DNA of 9,962 bases from CAZYWA01 sp964650975 [NCBI: uncultured bacterium]. Lineage in GTDB: Bacteria; JADJOY01. The stretch spans positions 1 through 9,962 of the forward strand of contig CAZYWA010000276.1 in assembly GCA_964650975.1 (NCBI GenBank), written 5' to 3'. The position numbers and the translations under genes are program-made. Under the pieces are notes generated by a model. That model was not told where the DNA came from and did no database searches. It worked only from the letters and a program-made list of their open reading frames with translations. Shown one piece after another: positions 1 through 5,759 of this stretch (position 1 is the first letter of the stretch; the number at the start of each line of letters is the position of its first letter).

Positions 1-2
1 CG

Positions 3-956
3 GTGAAGCAGCCGATGCAGAAGCGGATGCCCGCGGGGTTCACGAACGTGTGGGCTAAGCTGCTCCTGGGCCTGGTGCTGGTGGAGCTCGGCAGCCTCAC
101 CGAGTTCCAGATCAAGGGCATCGTGCGCACGCTGGTGGAAGTGCGCCTCTCCGAGCTCTTCGGCTGGGACAAGGGCACCTGGAGCTTCACCCAGGACGAT
201 CGCGAGCGCGACGATCTGGTGCTCACCCAGGTCGACATGAGCCGCATCCTGTTCTTCGGCCTGAAGACCAAGTTCCCGTGGGAGAAGGCGCGCATCGAGA
301 TGGAGCGCGATCAGGACCGCTACATGGTCCGCAACCCGGAAATGGCGCACGCCGTGGCGCGCCTCAAGCTCGCCGAGCGCGAGCGGCGGTTTTTCGAGGA
401 CGTCATCGACGGTGCGCGCACGCTGCGTCAGGTGATCGGCTACTCGACGCTCAAGGCGTCCGCCACCTGGCAGCTGGTGCACGCGTTCGTGGTCACCGGG
501 TTCATCAAGTTCCAGGAGAACGCCGAAAAGAACGTGGTGTCGAGCAAGGCGGCGATCGACGTCGGGAAGAAGCTCGCGACGTTCCGCGGCTCCACCCACT
601 TCGACATCCTGGAGATCCACTGGACCGCGCTCGACTTCGAGGTGAAGGCCGCGTACGAGCGCCTGAGCCGCGAATACTCTCCCGATCGGAAGGAGTTCCA
701 GAACGGACCGCCGGAGGTTCACGAGAAGGCCAAGGAGGTGCTGGCGCGCGTCGAGCTCGCCTATCGCGCCATCCACGACCCGGCCTCGCGCCGCGCCTAC
801 CGCGACACCGTGATCCCCACCGACAAGATCCGCTTCGCCGCCAACTTCAACGTCCAGCAGGCCAAGAACTTCAAGTTCATGGGCGACATGCGGCAGGCCA
901 AGGAATGCTTCGACCGGGCGCGGGAGTTGATTCCGGGCTTGAAGGTCGATTTCTGA
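3..956 (+). CDS. DUF4388-like / J-like / TPR-like protein, 5' end probably outside the window
   Basis: At least 317 residues are visible. Residues 20-63 (LGLVLVELGSLTEFQI, then LSELFGWDKGTWSF) match the C-terminal part of DUF4388, a domain common in predicted signalling and gliding proteins of delta-like bacteria. Residues 135-170 resemble the helical or winged segment that often follows it. Residues 199-268 read as a J domain (FDILEIHW, AYERLSREY, ELAYRAIHDPASRRAYRD), but the HPD tripeptide that stimulates Hsp70 ATPase is SPD at 226-228. Residues 282-312 look like one TPR-type helix pair (AKNFKFMGDMRQAKECFDRA). The first in-frame start visible is GTG at position 3, with no upstream sequence to judge. 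DUF4388 proteins normally have a beta-rich segment before residue 20, so I infer the true start lies upstream. It ends in TGA and faces the GH44 gene. Its biological role is unknown; a scaffold or regulator is my guess. Confidence 0.75.
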   Translation: MKQPMQKRMPAGFTNVWAKLLLGLVLVELGSLTEFQIKGIVRTLVEVRLSELFGWDKGTWSFTQDDRERDDLVLTQVDMSRILFFGLKTKFPWEKARIEMERDQDRYMVRNPEMAHAVARLKLAERERRFFEDVIDGARTLRQVIGYSTLKASATWQLVHAFVVTGFIKFQENAEKNVVSSKAAIDVGKKLATFRGSTHFDILEIHWTALDFEVKAAYERLSREYSPDRKEFQNGPPEVHEKAKEVLARVELAYRAIHDPASRRAYRDTVIPTDKIRFAANFNVQQAKNFKFMGDMRQAKECFDRARELIPGLKVDF

Positions 957-964
957 GTCTCCCG

Positions 965-982
965 GGGGGCTCAAGAGCCCCC
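965..982. terminator. Short G/C hairpin after the J-like gene
   Basis: GGGGGCTC (965-972) and GAGCCCCC (975-982) are perfect complements, giving a stem of about 7 bp with a CAAG loop, 8 bases after the stop at 956. No T-run follows on either strand, so it is at best part of a termination region together with the next hairpin. Confidence 0.35.
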
Positions 983-1012
983 GCCCCGAAAGAGGTGCGA
1001 TTTTTTCGGGGC
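983..1012. terminator. Candidate terminator hairpin with T-run in the 3' arm
   Basis: GCCCCGAAA (983-991) pairs perfectly with TTTCGGGGC (1004-1012) across a 12-base loop. The T6 run at 1001-1006 spans the end of the loop and the start of the 3' arm rather than following the stem, which is not classical rho-independent layout. It starts directly after the 965-982 hairpin and lies between the ends of two convergent genes, so a terminating role is plausible but inferred. Confidence 0.4.
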
Positions 1013-1040
1013 CCCACCCCTGGCTGCTCACTGCGTCCCC

Positions 1041-1060
1041 CCGGCGCCTCTCGGCGCCGG
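1041..1060. repeat. Perfect 8-bp inverted repeat (CCGGCGCC / GGCGCCGG)
   Basis: CCGGCGCC (1041-1048), loop TCTC, GGCGCCGG (1053-1060). It lies in the spacer between the convergent J-like and GH44 genes. Such G/C palindromes arise easily in high-GC DNA, so function is uncertain. Confidence 0.4.
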
Positions 1061-1086
1061 CACGAGATCCAGGCGAGCCGTCGGCT

Positions 1087-1132
1087 AGTCGGTTCGGGGG
1101 TGGCGGCGAGGCGGAGGGTCCCCGAACCGACT
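1087..1132. terminator. Perfect 13-bp inverted repeat between convergent genes, likely bidirectional terminator
   Basis: AGTCGGTTCGGGG (1087-1099) and CCCCGAACCGACT (1120-1132) are exact reverse complements separated by 20 bases. The element lies 45 bp beyond the stop of the minus-strand GH44 gene and 130 bp beyond the stop of the J-like gene. The position suits a bidirectional transcription stop. There is no T-tract on either side, so a protein-binding palindrome or mRNA 3'-end stabiliser is also possible. Confidence 0.5.
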
Positions 1133-1177
1133 GACGAGGGAATTCCTCACGCGCTCGGTCGATCAATCACTGCGAGG

Positions 1178-2800
1178 TCACGGCCCGTTCGGGTCGGTGC
1201 CGGGGATCGCGAGGATCGCGATCGTGGTGGCGGCGAGCGGCACGGTCGCGACGCCGCCCGCGACCGTGACGTCGGGTTTGTGGATCAGGGTCGCGCCGCC
1301 GTCGTTGGCGTAAAGCTTTCCGGCGCCGCTCGGCTGGAACGCGCCCACGCCGACGGTCAGGGTTCGTGACGAGGCACTCTCGTTCACCAGCACCACGGTG
1401 AGCCCGCTCGGGCCAACCGACGCGTAGCTCTGGAGCTGCGTCTCGCTGGCGGTGGCGCGGACGCTGGTCGACTGGAAGGCGGAGCCGGCGCCGTCGTAGT
1501 TCCGGAACAGCCGATACGCCGCGAACGAGCGGTCGGTGGAAGCGGGCGGCGACCACGCCGTGGCCATGTCGAGGCTCTCGCGTCCGAAGATGCCGAGCAC
1601 CTCGGCGTAGGTCACGGCGCCCACGGCTTCGTCGTGATGGTAGAAGTCGAACTCGCTGACCCCGATCTTGGTGCCCGGATAATTCTGCGCCACCCAGTTC
1701 CGCATCCGCGGAATCAGCTCGATCTGCGCGTCGATCCACGACGGATCGGTGTAGGTCGGATCCCAGAGCGAGCGGGTGATCGCGGGAGGGTTCCCGCCTT
1801 GCGGGTAGTAGTGAAGGTCGAGCACGTGCAGGATGCGCCTTCCGTTCGCCTGCTCGTAGGCCTTTGCTTGCTGCAGGAGCCACGCGGTGAGCTCGATGCC
1901 GCCATGCGCGGCGCGGTCGGGCGACGTGGCCGAGCAGCCTTGCGAGATGTCGTCGGCGTCGGAGCAGAAGTAGTTGGGCCAGCCCCATTCGGCGGGCCCG
2001 GCGATGAGCGCCGTGGGATCGGCGTTCAGGATCGCCACGGCGTTGTCGCGCATTCGCTGCCAGAGCTCGTCGTAGGTGAGCTTGGTCTTGCGGATGTCGT
2101 GGTGGGTCGAGCTCCACAGGTTGGGCTCGTTGTCGAGCGCGTAGATGCGCTTGCCGTTCGACGGCCCGAACTTGCCCACCAGATACGTCGCCCACTGGCC
2201 GGCCCACGTGGGATCGACCGCGATGCTGGTGCGCGTGGCGCTGCCGCAGTCGATGTAAGCACCGCTGCCGGGGACCGTGCCGTCGCCGCAGTTGGGGTCG
2301 TAGGGATCGAACGAGCCCTGCGTGGGATACGCACTCTTGGGGCAACCGCAGTCGAAGGGATGCGCGTACTTGGGTGGCGCCTTGGCCACGAAGCCGATCG
2401 TGGGGACGGTCAGGAGCGCGGTCGCGCCGCGCGCGCCGAGCGCCGCGAGGAACGTGTTTGCGCCGCTTTGTTCCTGGGGATTGGCGGGCGGATTCGCGCA
2501 CCAGTTGGCGTCGGCGCTCCAGCAACCGGGGATGTTCTCGAAATAATAGTCGGCGGCCGTGTTCTGCACGTCGATCTGGTAGTTGTAGCGAGTGACCGAG
2601 TTCCCGCCCCAGCGGCCGAGCGGGGCGTGCACCGTGTCCAGGTAGGACGTATCGGGGAAGTTGACGCCGTAGACGAGCGGCGAGATCGGGTGCCGGTCGG
2701 CCGCCAGATCGATCGACACCGAGGTCGGCGTACAGGTGGAAGCGGGCGCCGCCGCGAACGCGAACACCAGAAGAACCACCAGCCCGATTCGTTTGTGCAT
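1178..2800 (-). CDS. Secreted GH44 endoglucanase / xyloglucanase
   Basis: A 540-residue protein starting at ATG 2800 with a type I signal peptide: MHKR, then a hydrophobic stretch of about 14 residues, with likely cleavage near AAPA (17-20). The catalytic region has glycoside hydrolase family 44 signatures: LGRWGGNSVTRYN (61-73), YALDNEPNLWSSTH (220-233), a Trp-rich AGPAEWGWPNY (267-277) and VSEFDFYHHD (381-390). By family alignment, E225 in DNEP is the predicted acid/base and E383 in SEF the nucleophile. The C-terminal part, from about 440, looks like the beta-sandwich seen in GH44 structures. Length matches a lone catalytic module, with no carbohydrate-binding or dockerin domain. Cysteines at 93, 101, 151, 153, 171 and 185 could form disulfides outside the cytoplasm. 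Expected action is endo-cleavage of beta-1,4-glucans such as CMC or xyloglucan. The reading frame stays open upstream of 2800, but the signal peptide and the promoter candidate fix the start here. Confidence 0.93.
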   Translation of the reverse strand: MHKRIGLVVLLVFAFAAAPASTCTPTSVSIDLAADRHPISPLVYGVNFPDTSYLDTVHAPLGRWGGNSVTRYNYQIDVQNTAADYYFENIPGCWSADANWCANPPANPQEQSGANTFLAALGARGATALLTVPTIGFVAKAPPKYAHPFDCGCPKSAYPTQGSFDPYDPNCGDGTVPGSGAYIDCGSATRTSIAVDPTWAGQWATYLVGKFGPSNGKRIYALDNEPNLWSSTHHDIRKTKLTYDELWQRMRDNAVAILNADPTALIAGPAEWGWPNYFCSDADDISQGCSATSPDRAAHGGIELTAWLLQQAKAYEQANGRRILHVLDLHYYPQGGNPPAITRSLWDPTYTDPSWIDAQIELIPRMRNWVAQNYPGTKIGVSEFDFYHHDEAVGAVTYAEVLGIFGRESLDMATAWSPPASTDRSFAAYRLFRNYDGAGSAFQSTSVRATASETQLQSYASVGPSGLTVVLVNESASSRTLTVGVGAFQPSGAGKLYANDGGATLIHKPDVTVAGGVATVPLAATTIAILAIPGTDPNGP

Positions 2801-2806
2801 GCCTCG

Positions 2807-2835
2807 ATTCTCGGGCGCCTGGGTGCCGAGGTCAA
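2807..2835 (-). promoter_or_regulatory. Sigma70-like promoter candidate for GH44, possibly leaderless
   Basis: On the minus strand TTGACC (2835-2830) is followed after exactly 17 bases by GAGAAT (2812-2807), 5/6 and 4/6 matches to the -35 and -10 consensus. The -10 box ends only six bases before the ATG at 2800, so initiation would fall at or just inside the start codon. The only SD-like bases are GAGG very close to the ATG. Confidence 0.4.
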
Positions 2836-2896
2836 CGATCACGAGCGCATGCCAGCGCCGCGGACGCGAGTGACCGCGTCCCTCCATCCCGGCCGC

Positions 2897-2937
2897 CCGG
2901 CCGGAGGGCTGCGGTCCCTCGCAGCCGCAGCGAGCGA
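2897..2937 (+). repeat. Structured dispersed repeat, copy 1
   Basis: This stretch matches 7413-7453 at 37 of 41 positions, and 2910-2937 is identical to 7426-7453 over 28 bases. It holds a hairpin, GGCTGCG (2907-2913) with CGCAGCC (2920-2926). It also has a tandem CGCAGC CGCAGC (2920-2931) and an alternative stem CTCGC (2918-2922) with GCGAG (2930-2934). It lies 9 bp after the stop of the zinc-ribbon gene and 97 bp upstream of the GH44 start. A REP-like extragenic palindrome is the most natural reading. Confidence 0.6.
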
Positions 2938-2946
2938 CTCGCCGCG

Positions 2947-3522
2947 CTATCTCGGCTTCCAGATCCGTCGCGCGAGTGGCAGGCAGACGAGCATCACCAG
3001 CCCGTTCGCCAGGCCGAACCACGGCGGTGGCAGCACGAACTTGGCGCCGAGCCAGGTGCCCATCCCGTTGAGCGCCATCCGTTCGGAGTTGGACAGCAGG
3101 AGCAGGATTCCGCCCCAGCACTGGATGTCGTTGCTGAGTGGCCGGAGCCACCGGAAGAGCGCCCCGGCCGCGAGCCCCACCGCCCACGCGGCCTCGGTCA
3201 GGCTCCACCGGAGGTCGAGCCACGCGTGCGAGCGCCGCGTCATCGCGTCGACGCAGAACACCGGAAACCAGACCAGCGCCACGATCCAGAACCAGCGAAG
3301 GTTGCGCTGCCGCCTCACGTGCTCGGGTGTGAAGCGGAACGCGAACTGCTGCGGCGTGGTGCGCATCATCTGCGCGCACACCTTGCAGTAGAAGCGTCGC
3401 CGCGGCTTGATCCCGGCGAGTTCGATCGACCGGCCGCAGCCGCGGCACTCGGTGCTCGCGGGGATCGGGGTCGCCGGCCGGTACCAGCGCCGCCGGGTGG
3501 GCGTGGCGGCGTCGGCCGTCAT
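2947..3522 (-). CDS. Small zinc-ribbon membrane protein of unknown function
   Basis: A 191-residue protein starting at ATG 3522. Near the N-terminus are two cysteine pairs, C26/C29 (ECRGCG) and C46/C49 (FYCKVC), spaced like a treble-clef or rubredoxin-type zinc site. A basic linker follows. Then come hydrophobic segments at about 76-92, 107-125, 134-146 and 169-186, suggesting three or four membrane helices with the zinc knuckle in the cytoplasm. The short hydrophilic loops carry Trp and Arg. I do not recognise a named family. The start codon overlaps the stop of the upstream GRAM/PilZ gene (ATGA at 3519-3522), so the two are probably cotranscribed and translationally coupled. A membrane partner for that regulator is therefore possible, but this is inference. 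The gene ends in TAG and the repeat follows. Confidence 0.8.
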   Translation of the reverse strand: MTADAATPTRRRWYRPATPIPASTECRGCGRSIELAGIKPRRRFYCKVCAQMMRTTPQQFAFRFTPEHVRRQRNLRWFWIVALVWFPVFCVDAMTRRSHAWLDLRWSLTEAAWAVGLAAGALFRWLRPLSNDIQCWGGILLLLSNSERMALNGMGTWLGAKFVLPPPWFGLANGLVMLVCLPLARRIWKPR

Positions 3523-4700
3523 AGACCGAACGTGACGGTCGCTTCGTTCACCTTGTAGTTCAGGTGCTCTTCGATGTACGTGCGCAGCGTGTCGCGGGCG
3601 ATGTCGCCCACGTCGCGGAACTTGAGGCCCATGCCGGGGCCGCGAGCGGCGGGCGCGTCGTCGCGGCGCGGCCGCATGTACACCACTTTCCCGTCGAGCT
3701 CGAGCATGACCTCGAGCGCCGGCAGCTGAAAGCGCACCTTGAGATCGGTGCCGAGCGGGCAAGGCTCGGTGGTCTCGAGGAAGCAGCCGCCCAGGCCGAT
3801 GGTGCGCGCGTAAGCGGTGTGCAGCCGGTCATCGAAGCGGTACTCGACCGGGAAATGCACCGACACCCGCGCGTGACGGCGGTGGGGCGGTGTCTCGTTG
3901 CCGCGCAGCAGCCGGTTCACCAGATCGGCGAGCTCGCCGGGGAGGATCGATTTGTCGAGGAATCCGGAGACGCCGAGCGACCGCAGCTCGGTATCCGAGC
4001 GTTTCTCGAAGAGCGGCTCGATCACCCAGAGCGGTGCCCCGAGGAAGACCGACGGATCGGAGAGCCGCTCCAGCGCCTCGGCGCCGCCCAGCCGGGTGTC
4101 GGTGAGGTTCACGACCACCAGCGAGAACTCGCCGCGCTGGCGGACCACGTGGTCGAGAAGCTCGACGCCGCTCGCGGCCAGCACCATCGGCACCTTGAGC
4201 TCCTGGAGGATGTCGCCCAGGAGCACGTCGTAGAACTCGGTGTTGCCGAGGACCAGCACCGCACGCGCGTGGGTCGCGGGGTCGTCGCGGGTTTCCCGGG
4301 TGGTCGCCTTGGGCACGAGCTGCGGCGGAGCGGGCGCCCGGTGCGGCACGGGCCCGGCGTCGGTGCGCTTGCGGCGCAGCTCCTCGATCGCGACGCGGGT
4401 TGCGTCGAGGAACGGCTCGACCCCGTCGCCGAGCCGGAACACATGCTTTCGCTCCTCGGTCTTGACCAAGAGCCGGGGCTCGCGCCCCGCCTCGAAGCCC
4501 ACGTCGAGCACGTTGCGCAGCGGCACCGACACGTCGTGCATGCCGATCGTCCGGTCGAGCCGGTTGGTGGGCACGAACACCAGCCGCTTGCTGGTGAGGT
4601 GCAGGGTCCCTTCGGCGGCCAGGATCCAGTTGTACGAATAGATCGCGCCGCGGACGTCCAGAATGCGCTCGTCGCGCAGCAGATCGAAGGGATCGCTCAC
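3519..4700 (-). CDS. GRAM / receiver-like / PilZ three-domain protein
   Basis: A 393-residue protein starting at GTG 4700. Residues 8-105 look like a GRAM/PH-type fold (GTLHLTSKRLVFVP at 31-44, then beta strands and a closing helix), a lipid- or protein-binding module. After a Pro/Ala linker, 145-266 has the length and alternation of a receiver domain (ARAVLVLGNTEF, FSLVVVNLTDTRLGG, GVSGFLDKS, then LADLVNRLL). The acidic pocket is missing, however: the first strand ends in GNT, the phosphoacceptor position appears to be N198, and only K250 remains. Residues 272-385 form a PilZ domain with RRHAR (274-278) as the cyclic-di-GMP RxxxR motif. The second motif, normally D/NxSxxG, is TIGLGG (300-305), so it is degenerate. 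The best reading is a non-phosphorylated adaptor sensing cyclic di-GMP or a protein partner. It is coupled to the downstream zinc-ribbon gene and divergent from a second PilZ gene. Confidence 0.85.
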   Translation of the reverse strand: MSDPFDLLRDERILDVRGAIYSYNWILAAEGTLHLTSKRLVFVPTNRLDRTIGMHDVSVPLRNVLDVGFEAGREPRLLVKTEERKHVFRLGDGVEPFLDATRVAIEELRRKRTDAGPVPHRAPAPPQLVPKATTRETRDDPATHARAVLVLGNTEFYDVLLGDILQELKVPMVLAASGVELLDHVVRQRGEFSLVVVNLTDTRLGGAEALERLSDPSVFLGAPLWVIEPLFEKRSDTELRSLGVSGFLDKSILPGELADLVNRLLRGNETPPHRRHARVSVHFPVEYRFDDRLHTAYARTIGLGGCFLETTEPCPLGTDLKVRFQLPALEVMLELDGKVVYMRPRRDDAPAARGPGMGLKFRDVGDIARDTLRTYIEEHLNYKVNEATVTFGL

Positions 4701-4704
4701 GGTA

Positions 4705-4736
4705 GGGTTCGCGAACCCGGGCGGAATGGCGCCCGG
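4705..4736. promoter_or_regulatory. Palindrome plus overlapping hairpin just upstream of the GTG start at 4700
   Basis: GGGTTCGCGAACCC (4705-4718) is a perfect 14-bp palindrome ending 4 bp before the GTG. CCGGGCG (4717-4723) and CGCCCGG (4730-4736) form a second 7-bp stem that shares two bases with it. No Shine-Dalgarno sequence is visible for the GTG. This could be an operator in the divergent spacer, or mRNA structure that limits translation of the GRAM/PilZ gene. Confidence 0.4.
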
Positions 4737-4815
4737 CCGGCCAGGGAGTGCCGCCGATCGTACCGTGGCCCGCGCCGGGAGTCCTCAAATTTCGGCGGCG
4801 GGCGCCCGCGGCCGC

Positions 4816-4845
4816 AAGACGGGCACCGGCGGGCTGTGGTATTAG
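4816..4845 (+). promoter_or_regulatory. Weak promoter candidate for the PilZ / DUF192 pair
   Basis: TATTAG (4840-4845) resembles a -10 box. AAGACG (4816-4821), 18 bases upstream, is a poor -35. The site lies 39 bp before the ATG at 4885, and a purine-rich GGGATGGGGGGG stretch (4869-4880) could serve as ribosome binding site. The match is weak. Confidence 0.25.
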
Positions 4846-4884
4846 CGCGAGCGCGAGACCGCGATTCCGGGATGGGGGGGCCGA

Positions 4885-5229
4885 ATGGCCGAGCTGAGAC
4901 GGCACGAGCGACGCGCCATCGAGATGAAGGCCATCGTGAGGGGAACCGATCTCGCCGGGCAGGCGTTCGCGCGCGACGCGCGGATCGTGAACCTGAGCCG
5001 GAGCGGCGCCTACCTGATCGCGCAGGGCGAGGTCCCGGTCGATCTCGACGTGGAGCTCTTCCTGTGGCTCGGCGACCCCGATCAGCCCTCGGCCACGCCC
5101 CATGTCCAGCCGACGCCCTCGCACGTGGTGCGGGTCGAGCCGATCCTGGTGTCCGACGGCTCGAGCGGCGCGGTGCTGCCGCGCCAGGGGGTCGCCGTGA
5201 GCTTCGCCGCGGACCTGGACGTCGTGTGA
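4885..5229 (+). CDS. Single-domain PilZ protein
   Basis: A 114-residue protein from ATG 4885 consisting almost only of a PilZ domain, the cyclic-di-GMP receptor fold. RRHERR (5-10) supplies the RxxxR motif and NLSRSG (36-41) the D/NxSxxG motif, so both nucleotide-binding elements are intact, unlike in the divergent three-domain protein. The C-terminal GVAVSF (102-107) is the usual last strand. A Pro-rich loop at 66-79 (DQPSATPHVQPTPS) interrupts the barrel. Single-domain PilZ proteins act through partners such as pilus, flagellar or polysaccharide machinery, and none can be named here. It is divergent from the GRAM/PilZ gene and overlaps the next gene by 4 bases, so both are likely translated from one mRNA. 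Confidence 0.9.
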   Translation: MAELRRHERRAIEMKAIVRGTDLAGQAFARDARIVNLSRSGAYLIAQGEVPVDLDVELFLWLGDPDQPSATPHVQPTPSHVVRVEPILVSDGSSGAVLPRQGVAVSFAADLDVV

Positions 5230-5741
5230 CTTGGCGCGCTCGCATCGCGGTGGCGGTCGCGCTGGCCGCCTCGATCGGCTGTCACTCCGATCGTCCCGCG
5301 CCGCATCCCACCGGCGAGGTGGCCGCGGCGGCCGCGGCGCGCCCGCGCTGGGCGTACCTCTACGCGGGCGCGACGGAGATTCGCGCCGAGATCGCGGCCA
5401 CCCCCGAGTCCCGCCAGGTGGGCCTCATGCACCGCCGCTCGCTCGAGCCCGATAGCGGCATGATCTTCGTCTTCCCGCGCCGTTTCGATCTCGACTTCTG
5501 GATGATGAACACCCCGCTCGGGCTCTCGATCGCGTTCCTCGGCGACGACGGCACGGTCGCCAGCATCTCCGAGATGCTCCCCGGCGACGGCATCCCCGCC
5601 GAGCTCCAGCGCCACTACCGCGCGGGCGCCGAGGTGCGGCTCGCCCTCGAGATGGAAGCGCACTGGTTCGAGCGGCACGGCCTCAAGGCCGGCGACCGCA
5701 TCGACGTCGGCAAGCTGCTGACCGACGTCAAAGCGGAGTGA
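5226..5741 (+). CDS. DUF192 family predicted lipoprotein
   Basis: A 171-residue protein starting at GTG 5226, which overlaps the TGA of the PilZ gene (GTGA at 5226-5229). The N-terminus has a short basic start, a hydrophobic stretch and SIGC ending at C19, a near-canonical lipobox with Ser rather than Leu at -3. Export and lipid anchoring are therefore likely. Residues 20-40 are an Ala/Pro linker. From 45 on it is DUF192: GLMHRRSLEPDSGMIFVF (66-83), FWMMNTPLGLSIAFL (91-105), then a D-D-G-T turn and the AHWFERHGLKAGDRI ending. The molecular function of DUF192 is not firmly established. The reading frame is open far upstream, antisense to the GRAM/PilZ gene, but only this part carries family signatures. 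It ends 18 bp from the convergent symporter gene. Confidence 0.9.
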   Translation: MTWRARIAVAVALAASIGCHSDRPAPHPTGEVAAAAAARPRWAYLYAGATEIRAEIAATPESRQVGLMHRRSLEPDSGMIFVFPRRFDLDFWMMNTPLGLSIAFLGDDGTVASISEMLPGDGIPAELQRHYRAGAEVRLALEMEAHWFERHGLKAGDRIDVGKLLTDVKAE

Positions 5742-5756
5742 GCGGCCCATCGCCGC
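5742..5756. terminator. Short hairpin in an 18-bp convergent spacer
   Basis: GCGGC (5742-5746) and GCCGC (5752-5756) pair around CCATC in the gap between the stops of the DUF192 and symporter genes. The stem is only 5 bp with no T-run, so termination here is speculative. Confidence 0.2.
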
Positions 5757-5759
5757 GAG

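Noticed and set aside
1634-3391. Long plus-strand open frame antisense to the GH44 and zinc-ribbon genes
   Set aside because: Arg/Gly/Val-rich translation with no domain, and it spans two well-supported genes and their spacer. It is an artefact of high GC at third positions.
2801-3448. N-terminal extension of GH44 through the spacer and the zinc-ribbon gene
   Set aside because: It would bury the signal peptide inside the protein and overlap a real gene in another frame.
3564-5225. Open frame upstream of, and in frame with, the DUF192 gene
   Set aside because: Antisense to the GRAM/PilZ gene and out of frame with the PilZ gene. Similarity starts only after the lipoprotein signal at 5226.
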